From an uncultured Phycisphaerales bacterium (lineage in GTDB: Bacteria > Planctomycetota > Phycisphaerae > Sedimentisphaerales > Anaerohalosphaeraceae), in NCBI GenBank assembly GCA_937868095.1, contig CALMLO010000041.1:96767-160766 (forward strand): a DNA stretch of 64,000 nt, given 5' to 3'. Positions 19,261 to 29,167 of this stretch are shown in pieces (the first letter of the stretch is position 1; every line of letters begins with the position of its first letter). The translations under genes and the position numbers were made by a program. Below the pieces are notes generated by a model, which worked only from the letters and a program-made list of their open reading frames with translations, had not been told where the DNA came from and did not search any database.

Positions 19261-22200
19261 GTGAAGCAAACTATTTTAGTCTTCTATCCGCTGCTTGTAT
19301 TCTGCCTTTCAATTCCAGCAAAAGCAGAGCTTGTACATCGCTATTCGTTTGCCACAAATGCAAATGATGCTATCGGGACCGCAAATGGTCTTTTGAGAGG
19401 CACGGCAACTATTTCTAACGGTGCCCTTGTCTTGGATGGCAATGGGTGGCTGCAGCTTCCCGCCCCAGACATTGCCATCAATACTTATCACAGCATTACC
19501 CTCGAGGCCTGGCTGACCCTGACTGTTTCCTCCAGCTGGAATCGACTTTTCGATTTTGGAGACTCTATGGGCACGACGGGCGGCTACTATCTTTTTTACA
19601 GTCCATCCGGCGGCGGTGGTTCTCGCTTTGCCATTTCAACCGGCGGCTATCCTGGTTATAGTGCAGGGGAACAAATAGTCGATGCCACGATTCTCCCCAC
19701 TGGTTCCAAAATCCACATTGTTTGTGTTTATGATGGTATTAACCGGCAAATGAGAATTTTCCGCAATGGCTCTCTTGATGGATCAACAAGCAATATTACC
19801 TATTTGCTGGCTGACGTACACAATACGTTCGCCTATATCGGGAAATCTCTTTATACTTATGATCCCCTTCTGAACGGCTCTATTGATGAGTTCCGCATTT
19901 ACAACATCCCCTTTAATGCCTCTATGGCCCAAGCCAGTTACCAGGCCGGCCCGAATTCGCCAATCTCCACCTATTCGGTTCCCTCCGATCCTTTTCCTGC
20001 CAATGGGGGTATATGCGGGATTTTGCCAACGCTTACCTGGACTTCAGATTCTTCTGCGGACATTACCGGTCATCGGGTCTATCTGGGAACAGATTTTCGC
20101 ACTGTTCTGACGGCCAATCCATCTTCCACTGGAATCTACCAAACTATTAAGTCAGCGGGCGATAGAACTTTTACTCCGGCCGGTGAACTGCAAATGAACC
20201 AGACCTACTACTGGAGAATAGAAGAGGTCACTGCATCCGGCTATGTGTTCAGCGGGCCTATGTGGAGTTTTCAAACAGGAAATCTGAAGGCCCACAATCC
20301 ATCCCCTGCATCCAGTACTGGCCGCATCTCCCCTGCCGGCGTCACACTCGCGTGGGAAGCCGGCTATGAAGCCATCGGACACCGGATTCTTCTAGGTACT
20401 TCTCCGACCGCATTGCAGATTTTAGAAGAAAATTATCCGCAAACGACTTACCGTGTCGAACCGCTTGAGCAGGAAACAGACTATTTCTGGCGGATTGATG
20501 AGCACCTTGCCGGTGGCCAGGTGGTGGAAGGCGACGTATGGCTATTCCGGACGATAGGCCCAATCCCGGCTTGCCTGGAAGGCGATTTGGACGGAAACTG
20601 CATTGTAGAAATGAATGATCTGCTCCTCTTCGCCCAACAGTGGCTCCAAAGTACAGACTGCCGCGGCTATGACTGCCCTGACATTTATGCCGATCAATTT
20701 GTAGATTTGGAAGATTTCTCTGCACTGGCAGCCAACTGGCAAAATAGTCGAGATCCCTTGCTTGTTATCAATGAAATTCATTACCATCCGGATTCCAACA
20801 AAGAACCTGTCGAATTTATTGAGTTATACAACGCCGGCGCGCAGACCATCAACCTTAAGGGGTGGTATTTGGAAGATGCTGTGGACTACACCTTCTCAGA
20901 ACCAGTTTTGATAGCGCCGGGTGATTTTGCGGTCATTGCGGCTAATCCTGCTGCCGTTGCCCAGAAATTCGGCATCTCTGCTTACGGTCCCTGGCAAGGC
21001 AAACTCAGCAACGAAGGGGAACGTATTGTTCTGCGAAATGCCGAAGGCCGAAAAATCGACGAAGTAAATTACGGCAGCAATTTTCCGTGGCCGACAGCAG
21101 CCAATGGGGAGGGGGCTTCAATGGAGCTGATCAATCCCTATCTGGACAACGATTTAGGAGGCAGCTGGCGGAGCTCCGGCTACAATCAGAACCGGCCGGA
21201 AGCGGCCTTCGGCCCGCCGACACCCAAAGCCCCCAACACGGTCTATGCCTATAATGCTCCGCCGCAAATCCGCCAGGTCCGGCATCAGCCCGCCCAGCCG
21301 CGCTCCGATGAACCCATTACCTTCACAGCAAAAATTACAGATCCGGATGGCGTTACCGGAGTCAATCTCCGAGTTCAAATCATTCTGCCCGGACAGTATA
21401 TTCCCGCTTATCTGCCGATACCCATTGCTTCTTTAATTGCCAATCCGCATCAAATTCAGCCGCAAAATCCGGCCTTCGAAGCATCGGCCAACTGGCTGAC
21501 TATTCCAATGAAGGATGACGGCACAGACGGCGACGCAATAGCCGGCGACCATATTTATACGGCTGTCCTGCCGGCACAGAATCATCGCACCCTCATCCGG
21601 TACCGTATCGAGGCCGCTGATACAAAGGGCTTCTCTGTTCGCACACCTTATGCCGATGACGGTTCGCTGAACTTCGCCTGTTTTGTTTACAATGGCGTAC
21701 CGGATTACACAGCCGGCAAAGATTCCGTCCATCCGGAAGGGCCAGGACATGTGTATCCGTCAGAAATCCTTACCGCGGTACCGGTCTATCATCTGATTAC
21801 CCGCACAGAGGATATCTATCAATGCAACGGATACAACAGCACAGATCGAATCGAGCAAGGTTCAACCGACTATAATCTGCAGGAAGCCGGCAAAGTGTAT
21901 AATTGGTCTGGAACCATGGTTTATGACGGGGAAGTATATGACCACGTCAGTTATCGGCTCCGCGGCGGCAACGGCCGATACAGTTACGGCACCGGCGGCA
22001 AACGCTCTATGAAGTTCCGTTTCAATCGCGGCCATTATTTCCAGGCCCGAGACCTTTACGGAAACAAATTCCCCAGCCGATGGCAGCATTTGGTCACCGG
22101 CAAGATGTTCGGCAATCGCCTTAAGGGCCGCTATGCTCTTAATGAAATTCTTGATATGACCCTATGGAATCAGGTCGGAGTGCCCGCACCGGCCGGCTGG

Positions 22201-25200
22201 TGGTTCCATTTCCGGGTGATTGATGCGGCTGAAGAGGCCCCTGCAACCCAAAACGGCCAGTACGAAGGCGATTTCTGGGGGCTTTATCTGGCATGGGAAG
22301 ACTACGACGGCGCTTTTCTGGATAATCACGGAATGCCCAAAGGCAATCTGTACAAGCTCTCAGACAAAATCTACGAAGGGCTTCGCCAGCTTCGCTATCA
22401 GGGGCCGGATGCCGTGGATGATGCCTCGGATTATGAAAATATCCGGTGGAATCTGAACGCCAATGCCACTGCCCAGCAGGTTTATGCTTTTCTTGATACG
22501 GAAATGTGGGCACGCTATCACACTGTTGTGGAGGCGGTCAGACATTATGACGTCTTTTCCGGGCCGGATTGTTTTCACTGTCTAAAAAATTCGGCGTGGT
22601 ATTTTTATCCGGACTACTCTGCCGAAAACCAGTACTGGGGCCGCCTGTGGATTCTTCCGTTTGATGTCGACGATACATGGGGGCCGTTCTATAATCAAGG
22701 CATTGACCATGGAACGGCTGCCATTTTCGATCAATACTATGTTACGGAAGGCCAGCCTGTTCAGATGACTATTCAGCCGGAAAAAGCCCCCATCAAACAG
22801 GCCTATCGAAACTTTATCCGGGAATTCAGAGACCTCCACTGGCAGCCGGAGATTATCAACGGAATGCTCGACGAATTGGCTTATTTTATTTCGGAACTTG
22901 TGCCGGCGGATCGGGACCGGTGGCGGTTGAATCCACTGTCAGATGGGGCACGAGACGACGGTCCTCTGGAATCAATCGTGGCCGACCTGAAGAAATTTGC
23001 CTGGCAAGGCGGAAGCTGGGATGGAGACCCATGGTTTGGCGATCCTCCCTGGCCCGGCTCGGCAGCCAATCTGGATGCTTTAGCATCCGCAGAGGGAGAT
23101 GCCGGGGCGATTCCCTATATGCCAACCATTACCTATATCGGCACGGAAGGATATCCGCTCAATGACCTGCGGTTCCAGACCAGTCCCTTCAGCGATCCGC
23201 AGGGCAGCAGCACCTTCGGGGCGATTCAGTGGCGAATCGCTGAGTATCGTACAGAGTTTGCCGCTCCATCGCCTTCAACCGACTTGACACTTATTGAGCA
23301 GGAAAGCCAATGGCGCTATTTTAAGGGCACTCGGGAACCTTCCTCTTTTCTTGGAGGATGGAGGCAGCTCGGATTTAATGATGAGGAATGGCTGGTTGGA
23401 CGAACTCCGATTGGGTATGGCGACGCTGTTGACAATACTGTTCTAAATGATATGTATAGGAACTACACCAGCGTATATCTGCGCAAAACATTCGAAATTG
23501 AGGATATAAATCAGATTCAAACACTGAATCTGCATGTGTTGGTGGATGACGGCTGCATCATCTGGATCAACGGAGTGGAAGTGGCTCGTCTCTACTGCAG
23601 CAACGGGGAGAAATATTACAACAGTCTGACTAATACTCCTTACCATGAAGCCGAGTCTTACGAAAAAGTAACATTGACCGCCCCCTCCGATTATCTGGTC
23701 AACGGCACGAACGTTATTGCCGTTCATGCCTTGCAGGTGAGCAGCGACAGCAGCGATTTCTCCATCGATGTGAGTTTAACTGCCGGTACATCTGCACCTG
23801 TTCGGCCGGCCCTTGCCTCCGAATCCAACCGCTATGAAATTCAGCCGCTCTGGCTCAGCGAAGAAATTACCGACCCTGCCGGCCAAACCGTTCAAATCCC
23901 GGGTTCAGTTGTCCGGCCGGGCCGCACCTACCGGGTTCGAAGCCGAATGAAAGACAATACCGGCCGGTGGAGCCATTGGTCTGAACCGATTGAATTTACC
24001 GCCGGCGCAGCTATTGGTGCTGACCTGCTGAATTATCTGCGGGTAAGTGAATTAATGTACCATCCTGCACCGGATCCGCTCGGACGATATGACAAAGAGG
24101 AATTCGAATTTCTTGAACTGACTAATATCAGCAATACTCAAACACTGGATTTGAGTACTGTCTCTATCACCAACGGCATCACCTTCTCTTTCGCCGGCAG
24201 TGCGGCTGCCTCCCTGGCACCGGGAGATTATGTCCTGGTTATCCGAAACAAAGCGGCTTTCAAACTGCGTTACCCGGGCCTTTCTTCAAAAATTGCCGGT
24301 TCGTATTCGGGCAAATTAAGCAACGATGGCGAAACCATCGATATTTCTGATACATGGAATGGAATGCTTATTTCCTTTACCTACAATGACGGATTTGGCT
24401 GGCCTCAGGCAGCAGATGGAGCGGGCCACTCGCTGGTCCCTGCCGGCTGGTGGACTATGGAAGATCAGCAGAAAGGAATCCTCGACTATAGCAGCAGCTG
24501 GCGGCAAAGCACCTATATCGGCGGTTCGCCCGGCACGGCTGATCCAGCCCCCGAGGTCTCTTTGCTCATCAATGAGTTTATGGCCCATACAGACTTCAGC
24601 GACCCAATGTATCCGGAGTATGACAGCAATGACTGGATTGAACTGTACAATCCCAACGATTCTCCCCTTATCTTGGATGGACATTGGTATTTGAGTGATG
24701 AGATTGAAAATCTGAAAAAGTGGGCGATTCCGGCTCAAACGATCCCTGCCGGCAATTTTGTCAGTTTTGATGAAGTAACCGGCTTTCACAATCCTATTAC
24801 CAGCGGTTTCGGATTAAACAAAGCCGGCGAAACCATCTTTCTGTCCTATCTGCCGGATCTGACGGGCGTTGACCGCGTTGTTGACAATATCCGCTTCAAG
24901 GGACAGGAGAATAACATTTCCCTTGGGCGATACCCTGACGGCGGCTCTTACTGGTTCCCAATGCCCGGCACGCGAAATGCTCCCAATGCATGCCCCCTGG
25001 CCAATGTTGTTATCTCGGAAATAATGTATCATCCGACAGATGATGCAGGGGCCGAAGAGTATATTGAGATCCTGAATCCAACTAGTTCGAAGGTTAATCT
25101 TTTCAGCAATGACGGCTCCGGCAGCTGGCGGCTGGATAATGCCGTTTCGTTTGTATTTCCAGCAAACTTCTCTCTAAAAGCTGGCGACAGAATCGTAATC

Positions 25201-25548
25201 GTTCCCTTTGATCCAATACTTGACAGCAGCCGATTGGGGGCGTTCGAAACCTTTTACGGATGTTCGCTTACAGCGGGTGTGAATGTCTTAGGCCCTTGGA
25301 CCGGAAACCTTTCCAACGGCGGAGAACGGCTGGCTCTTGAAAAACCGCAGGCGTCGGATGATCCATTGAATCCAGCCGACCTTTCGTGGATTCTTATTGA
25401 CCAGGTAACCTATAGTGATTACGACCCATGGCCGGTTGGAGCCGATGGAATGGGGCATTCCCTTACTCGGCTTTATCCATCCAATCCGGCAAAATCCGGC
25501 GATGATCCAACGAACTGGACAGCCGCCGAGCCGACACCCGGCTCGTGA
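19261..25548 (+). CDS. Giant secreted LamG / dockerin / LTD / CotH-kinase protein
   Basis: The GTG start has AGGAGG five bases upstream. The 2095-residue product begins with a signal peptide (ending PAKA), then LamG (about 23-235), two FN3-like units (about 240-430, each with YYWRIEE or YFWRIDE), and dockerin-like repeats (about 438-495). Four lamin-tail (LTD) domains start near 499, 1592, 1767 and 1915, each opening VINEIHYHP or a variant. A CotH kinase-like domain (about 838-1240) has LRGGNGRYSYG, EDYDGAFLDNHG and FDVDDTWG (about 1133), the metal-binding equivalent of the DFG site. A galactose-binding-like sandwich spans about 1343-1510. CotH kinases phosphorylate secreted proteins in Bacillus; here the target is unknown. 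It lies convergent to a VTC operon. Confidence 0.85.
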   Translation: MKQTILVFYPLLVFCLSIPAKAELVHRYSFATNANDAIGTANGLLRGTATISNGALVLDGNGWLQLPAPDIAINTYHSITLEAWLTLTVSSSWNRLFDFGDSMGTTGGYYLFYSPSGGGGSRFAISTGGYPGYSAGEQIVDATILPTGSKIHIVCVYDGINRQMRIFRNGSLDGSTSNITYLLADVHNTFAYIGKSLYTYDPLLNGSIDEFRIYNIPFNASMAQASYQAGPNSPISTYSVPSDPFPANGGICGILPTLTWTSDSSADITGHRVYLGTDFRTVLTANPSSTGIYQTIKSAGDRTFTPAGELQMNQTYYWRIEEVTASGYVFSGPMWSFQTGNLKAHNPSPASSTGRISPAGVTLAWEAGYEAIGHRILLGTSPTALQILEENYPQTTYRVEPLEQETDYFWRIDEHLAGGQVVEGDVWLFRTIGPIPACLEGDLDGNCIVEMNDLLLFAQQWLQSTDCRGYDCPDIYADQFVDLEDFSALAANWQNSRDPLLVINEIHYHPDSNKEPVEFIELYNAGAQTINLKGWYLEDAVDYTFSEPVLIAPGDFAVIAANPAAVAQKFGISAYGPWQGKLSNEGERIVLRNAEGRKIDEVNYGSNFPWPTAANGEGASMELINPYLDNDLGGSWRSSGYNQNRPEAAFGPPTPKAPNTVYAYNAPPQIRQVRHQPAQPRSDEPITFTAKITDPDGVTGVNLRVQIILPGQYIPAYLPIPIASLIANPHQIQPQNPAFEASANWLTIPMKDDGTDGDAIAGDHIYTAVLPAQNHRTLIRYRIEAADTKGFSVRTPYADDGSLNFACFVYNGVPDYTAGKDSVHPEGPGHVYPSEILTAVPVYHLITRTEDIYQCNGYNSTDRIEQGSTDYNLQEAGKVYNWSGTMVYDGEVYDHVSYRLRGGNGRYSYGTGGKRSMKFRFNRGHYFQARDLYGNKFPSRWQHLVTGKMFGNRLKGRYALNEILDMTLWNQVGVPAPAGWWFHFRVIDAAEEAPATQNGQYEGDFWGLYLAWEDYDGAFLDNHGMPKGNLYKLSDKIYEGLRQLRYQGPDAVDDASDYENIRWNLNANATAQQVYAFLDTEMWARYHTVVEAVRHYDVFSGPDCFHCLKNSAWYFYPDYSAENQYWGRLWILPFDVDDTWGPFYNQGIDHGTAAIFDQYYVTEGQPVQMTIQPEKAPIKQAYRNFIREFRDLHWQPEIINGMLDELAYFISELVPADRDRWRLNPLSDGARDDGPLESIVADLKKFAWQGGSWDGDPWFGDPPWPGSAANLDALASAEGDAGAIPYMPTITYIGTEGYPLNDLRFQTSPFSDPQGSSTFGAIQWRIAEYRTEFAAPSPSTDLTLIEQESQWRYFKGTREPSSFLGGWRQLGFNDEEWLVGRTPIGYGDAVDNTVLNDMYRNYTSVYLRKTFEIEDINQIQTLNLHVLVDDGCIIWINGVEVARLYCSNGEKYYNSLTNTPYHEAESYEKVTLTAPSDYLVNGTNVIAVHALQVSSDSSDFSIDVSLTAGTSAPVRPALASESNRYEIQPLWLSEEITDPAGQTVQIPGSVVRPGRTYRVRSRMKDNTGRWSHWSEPIEFTAGAAIGADLLNYLRVSELMYHPAPDPLGRYDKEEFEFLELTNISNTQTLDLSTVSITNGITFSFAGSAAASLAPGDYVLVIRNKAAFKLRYPGLSSKIAGSYSGKLSNDGETIDISDTWNGMLISFTYNDGFGWPQAADGAGHSLVPAGWWTMEDQQKGILDYSSSWRQSTYIGGSPGTADPAPEVSLLINEFMAHTDFSDPMYPEYDSNDWIELYNPNDSPLILDGHWYLSDEIENLKKWAIPAQTIPAGNFVSFDEVTGFHNPITSGFGLNKAGETIFLSYLPDLTGVDRVVDNIRFKGQENNISLGRYPDGGSYWFPMPGTRNAPNACPLANVVISEIMYHPTDDAGAEEYIEILNPTSSKVNLFSNDGSGSWRLDNAVSFVFPANFSLKAGDRIVIVPFDPILDSSRLGAFETFYGCSLTAGVNVLGPWTGNLSNGGERLALEKPQASDDPLNPADLSWILIDQVTYSDYDPWPVGADGMGHSLTRLYPSNPAKSGDDPTNWTAAEPTPGS

Positions 25549-25626
25549 ACGGTCCATTCCATTTAAATTGAATAAGGAATGACAGCAAGAATGCCCTAGT
25601 GGTAAGGGGTACAGGCAGCTTTGTTT

Positions 25627-27297
25627 CTATTTCTGAGCAATTCCCGCCTCTCGAATCTCCCACAGGCCGTTCGGCTTAACCCAAAGGACTCCGCTGTCAC
25701 GGTACAGGCCAAGAGCCGCTGCAGAATAATCAAAAACGGACTGAGCAAACAGCTGTTGGGCCTGAAAATAATCTTTCTGTGCATCCAGTACATCCCGGCT
25801 GTTTGCCCGGCTGTATTGAAGAAGTTCCAGCGTCTTGTCCAACCGCTGCTGGGCCAGTTCGAAGGCCTGCTTTTGAGTTTGATAGCGCTGACGGGCCGCC
25901 GAACAATCGCGATAGGCCTTGCGAACCTCCAGCACAATCTGATCATTTAGTTTTTGATGATTTCTCAGCCGTTCCGAAAGAGCAATCAGAGCACGTTTAT
26001 AATTGTTCTTTTCCGCCTCCCGATCCAGCGGAAGGTCCAGCCGAAGTGTGGCCTCATATCGATCCCGAATCCGCCGCAGATCGCCTGGGTCAGCCCCAAA
26101 AGCATACCGCCTCGAGTTATCGCTGGCGGGGCTATATAAACCAACCAGTGTTAAATCTGTCTTCAAAGCATCGGCAGATACTTCCACCTGCCGCTGGGCA
26201 TCCAGAGTCTGATCAAACGCATTGGCCAAATCCAGCCGCTGATTCAGAGCTGCCTCCACTGCGGCCTCTTCCGTCAGCAGAATTTCCTGCAAGCCGGACT
26301 GGAGAACGTCCCATTCATTTCGATCCGGCTCGAAACAGCAGTCCGCCGGGATATTCAGCATCAGTTTCAGTGTATCCAGCTGCGTTTCATACATCTGGCG
26401 AGTCTGCAAATAGCTGTCCCAAGCCCGCAATTTGTCCTGTTCGGCCTGCTCAAGTTCAAAAGCCGGCAGCCGCCCGGCCTGCGTCAAAGGAGCTATTTTA
26501 TCAGAAATGGAAAGCAATCGAATATAATACTCCTGGCTGTTCTTCCATTGTGTCTGATACAAAAGGAGGCGGTAATATTCTGTCAAAATCGAAACCAGAA
26601 AGGTCTGACGAAAACGGTTAAAACTCCGAATCTCATAAAGGGTATTTTGTTCGGCCTGCGTGAGAGCTTCCAGCACTGCTTTGCGATCGGCCCCGCGCAG
26701 CAGCGGCATGGTAACAGCCGTTTGGAAGATTGTTTGCAGTCCGCTGCGGAAGTCTCCCGACAAAACATCCATATATCCGACGGAAAGGCCCCCCGATACA
26801 ACCGCTCCGGAGGCAAGCAGTTTGCTGATGCCGCTTTCCTGAAGGGTTCCCGATCCTTCCCGATCCCCTTCCAGTACGTATCCTCCCGTCGTACGGCTAA
26901 AAGGGGTCCATTCATACAAATGCTGAATATCCCGCAAGTCCAACGTTGTCAGATAAAGCTGCTCTTTGGCAAGTTGATATTCATAGCTGCTGGTTACAGC
27001 CAGTTCGACGGCTTTGGAAACTGTTAAAATCCGTGTATCCTGGAGTTCTTGCAGACGCTCCTGACGCAGCTGAGGCGAAAAAGGTTCCACCTGATAATCC
27101 GCCTTGCTGCCGAAAGACTCATCCCATTTGCTCTCTATCAGCGAATAAACCGTCTCATCAGTCTGCCGACTCACATCCTGCGGCTTCAAAGAGCAGCCGC
27201 ACAAAACACTTGCAAGAAGAATACACAAACCATGAATCCCTCCAAAACCCTTGCAAGCAGATTGTAAAGAAAGGATATCCATTGAGAAAATCATCAC
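25627..27297 (-). CDS. TolC-family outer-membrane efflux lipoprotein
   Basis: A 556-residue protein with an N-terminal signal and a likely lipobox (LCGC, Cys35, counting from the first Met). Two ATGs, 27297 and 27282, are both possible. Long helical segments with heptad-like patterns (about 45-530) and internal duplication, including QAGRLPAFELEQAEQDKLRAW, match the outer-membrane efflux protein (OEP) family, which form trimeric alpha-barrel channels across periplasm and outer membrane. It is the last gene of the operon, four bases or so after the HlyD stop, and pairs logically with that adaptor. No inner-membrane pump of the ABC or RND type is encoded with it. Confidence 0.9.
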   Translation of the reverse strand: MMIFSMDILSLQSACKGFGGIHGLCILLASVLCGCSLKPQDVSRQTDETVYSLIESKWDESFGSKADYQVEPFSPQLRQERLQELQDTRILTVSKAVELAVTSSYEYQLAKEQLYLTTLDLRDIQHLYEWTPFSRTTGGYVLEGDREGSGTLQESGISKLLASGAVVSGGLSVGYMDVLSGDFRSGLQTIFQTAVTMPLLRGADRKAVLEALTQAEQNTLYEIRSFNRFRQTFLVSILTEYYRLLLYQTQWKNSQEYYIRLLSISDKIAPLTQAGRLPAFELEQAEQDKLRAWDSYLQTRQMYETQLDTLKLMLNIPADCCFEPDRNEWDVLQSGLQEILLTEEAAVEAALNQRLDLANAFDQTLDAQRQVEVSADALKTDLTLVGLYSPASDNSRRYAFGADPGDLRRIRDRYEATLRLDLPLDREAEKNNYKRALIALSERLRNHQKLNDQIVLEVRKAYRDCSAARQRYQTQKQAFELAQQRLDKTLELLQYSRANSRDVLDAQKDYFQAQQLFAQSVFDYSAAALGLYRDSGVLWVKPNGLWEIREAGIAQK

Positions 27298-27300
27298 GGC

Positions 27301-28464
27301 CTAAATGCCGCGAACACCCACCAGTTCATTAGGAATCAGCTGCATCTGAGGAGGAACCGGAATACGAACCGGCCGTCCCCACTCCGGCAAGGCAGGATTT
27401 TTCCACAGCCGCTCCGGAATCAATTCGAGAGTCGGCCCGATTTCAGCAATTTCCGACCGAAGAATTTTCCGAGGCACGGAGGTTTTGACTACCTCAACCG
27501 GCCGGCGAAGGGTAAGCAGCCCGCCGCGTTCCTGCTCAACCCAGGCCACTACAAAATCAGCAGCCGGCGCCGTAAGAGTAAGAATCGGCATATCTTTCAT
27601 AACCGTTTGGCCGGCGGTATAGCAAATCGAAGAAATTACTCCATCAAAGGGAGCTTCCAGGATTATATCAAAACTCGGCGAGAAAAGTTTCGCCAGACGC
27701 TTTTCCTGCTCTGCAATAGCCGTTCGAAGCGGCTCAAGAGAAACAGCACTATCCGCCGGTAGCGGATAAGACGCACGAAATTCTTTCAGCCGGAGGCCGG
27801 CGGCTTCTAAATCCTCACGGGCCTGCTGCATCCGCTGCTCTTCCTGGACAATCTGCGTCTGGAGTGCTTCCGCTGCAGTCTGAACCTTCTGCAGCTCATA
27901 AGGTTCAATAGCTTTTTTGGAGACCAAATCGGAAAGGGTCTGCTTCTCTAATTCCAAATCCTTCAGCTGAATCTTCAGGGGCTCGACGACAGACTGGATT
28001 TCCAAAATCAGCAAGCGGAGTTTTTCTACATCCAGAGCCATCTGGTGGTCGCGATAGAGCTGTTCTATCTGTTCTTCGGAGCGTTCCTGAACTATTTGAT
28101 GCTCAAGCATTTCTGCCTGAATTTTTAAATGCTCCAGTTGAGCGGCAGCCGAGGCCTTTTCTGCTTCAAATTGGGCTTGGGTATAACGAATCTCTCCTTC
28201 AGGAACTGCCCGTAAAACCGCCAACCGCTGTCCCTGTCGAACTTCCTGATACAGATGAACCGGCAGAGAGAAAAGCCAACCCGAATCAGGGGCTGTAAAG
28301 GTGCAGGTCTGGGCTTCCGCAATCCCGACAGCCGTAAAACGAGAATGTCGGTAAACAAAAAGAAATCCCACCGCTGCAGCAGCCAGCAGCCAAACCAGCA
28401 CCTGCAGCAGTCTTGTCGGCACTACCCCTCGCCTCTTTCGGAACGACTTCCTGTCAAAGCTCAA
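27301..28464 (-). CDS. HlyD/EmrA-type periplasmic adaptor (membrane fusion protein)
   Basis: A 387-residue protein with a basic N-terminus (MSFDRKSFRKRR), one membrane segment (about 19-41), and the order of a periplasmic adaptor: half lipoyl domain with TFTAPDSGWLFSLPVH, a long coiled-coil hairpin (about 95-240, rich in E, Q and L), then the second lipoyl half with ILEAPFDGVISSICYTAGQ and beta-barrel parts. Adaptors link an inner-membrane component to a TolC-type channel. Its start overlaps the end of the DUF4956 gene by 11 bases and its stop abuts the TolC gene. The inner-membrane partner is probably the DUF4956 protein, which is inference. Confidence 0.9.
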   Translation of the reverse strand: MSFDRKSFRKRRGVVPTRLLQVLVWLLAAAAVGFLFVYRHSRFTAVGIAEAQTCTFTAPDSGWLFSLPVHLYQEVRQGQRLAVLRAVPEGEIRYTQAQFEAEKASAAAQLEHLKIQAEMLEHQIVQERSEEQIEQLYRDHQMALDVEKLRLLILEIQSVVEPLKIQLKDLELEKQTLSDLVSKKAIEPYELQKVQTAAEALQTQIVQEEQRMQQAREDLEAAGLRLKEFRASYPLPADSAVSLEPLRTAIAEQEKRLAKLFSPSFDIILEAPFDGVISSICYTAGQTVMKDMPILTLTAPAADFVVAWVEQERGGLLTLRRPVEVVKTSVPRKILRSEIAEIGPTLELIPERLWKNPALPEWGRPVRIPVPPQMQLIPNELVGVRGI

Positions 28465-29167
28465 GAATCTGCTCCTGAACAGATAAACTTATGTTTTCGA
28501 TACCTTCCATTTTTTGCAACTCCGAAAGCATCTGCTGATTCATGGATGCCTTCCGCAGCGTAATCTGATAGGCATAGTCCATCCGCGAACGGTCGGGTCC
28601 TCGACTTTGAGAAGAGGTTAACACAATCGTTCGGCAAAAACGGCGAAGCACCCCAAAAAGCGGATGTTCCGGCCCTAGTTCGCCATGAAACGTAAACCGG
28701 AGCAGTGCATTGCTCGAATGAAATGCTCCAAAATCCACCCAGTACAAATACAGCAGCACCAGTCCCAAAGCGGCCGTACCGATAACCGCAATTGTGTATC
28801 GGCCCGAACCGCAGGCCATTCCTACAACAAGGGCACAAAACAAAAAGGCAATATCCCGCGTATCCTTGATGATGTTGCGAAAGCGAATAATGGACAAGGC
28901 CCCCATCAATCCGACTGCTACGACAAAACTGCCTGCAATCGTGGTCATCACCATGGCCACCACAATGGTAATGATAATCAATGACTGCACAAAGGATTTC
29001 GAATAGGACAAACCATGGTAGGTAAACGAATAAATCCAGGCAAGAACCTGCCCCAGAACAAAGGCCAGCAAAAGCGATAAAATCACAGACAGCGGGTCCA
29101 ACCCTGCCTGGTCCGAATAATCGTTCAAGATGTATTTCAGATTCTCTAACACTCCAGATAATTCCAA
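28454..29167 (-). CDS. DUF4956 multi-pass membrane protein
   Basis: A 237-residue integral membrane protein of the DUF4956 family. Four or five hydrophobic segments lie at about 25-48, 57-79, 81-108, 110-120 and 122-145, with a conserved-looking loop GALSIIRFRNIIKDTRDIAFLF. The C-terminal part (about 150-237) is soluble and mixed alpha/beta, ending ENISLSVQEQILEL. The family has no established function that I know of. It often accompanies VTC-domain proteins, and here it overlaps the VTC gene by 22 bases and the HlyD gene by 11, so all are made together. A transport or assembly role in the inner membrane is the natural guess. Confidence 0.85.
   Translation of the reverse strand: MELSGVLENLKYILNDYSDQAGLDPLSVILSLLLAFVLGQVLAWIYSFTYHGLSYSKSFVQSLIIITIVVAMVMTTIAGSFVVAVGLMGALSIIRFRNIIKDTRDIAFLFCALVVGMACGSGRYTIAVIGTAALGLVLLYLYWVDFGAFHSSNALLRFTFHGELGPEHPLFGVLRRFCRTIVLTSSQSRGPDRSRMDYAYQITLRKASMNQQMLSELQKMEGIENISLSVQEQILEL

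Noticed and set aside
25549..25626. Terminator between the CotH and TolC genes
   Set aside because: Only a six-base CATTCC/GGAATG pair with a 15-base loop and no T tract; not enough to call.
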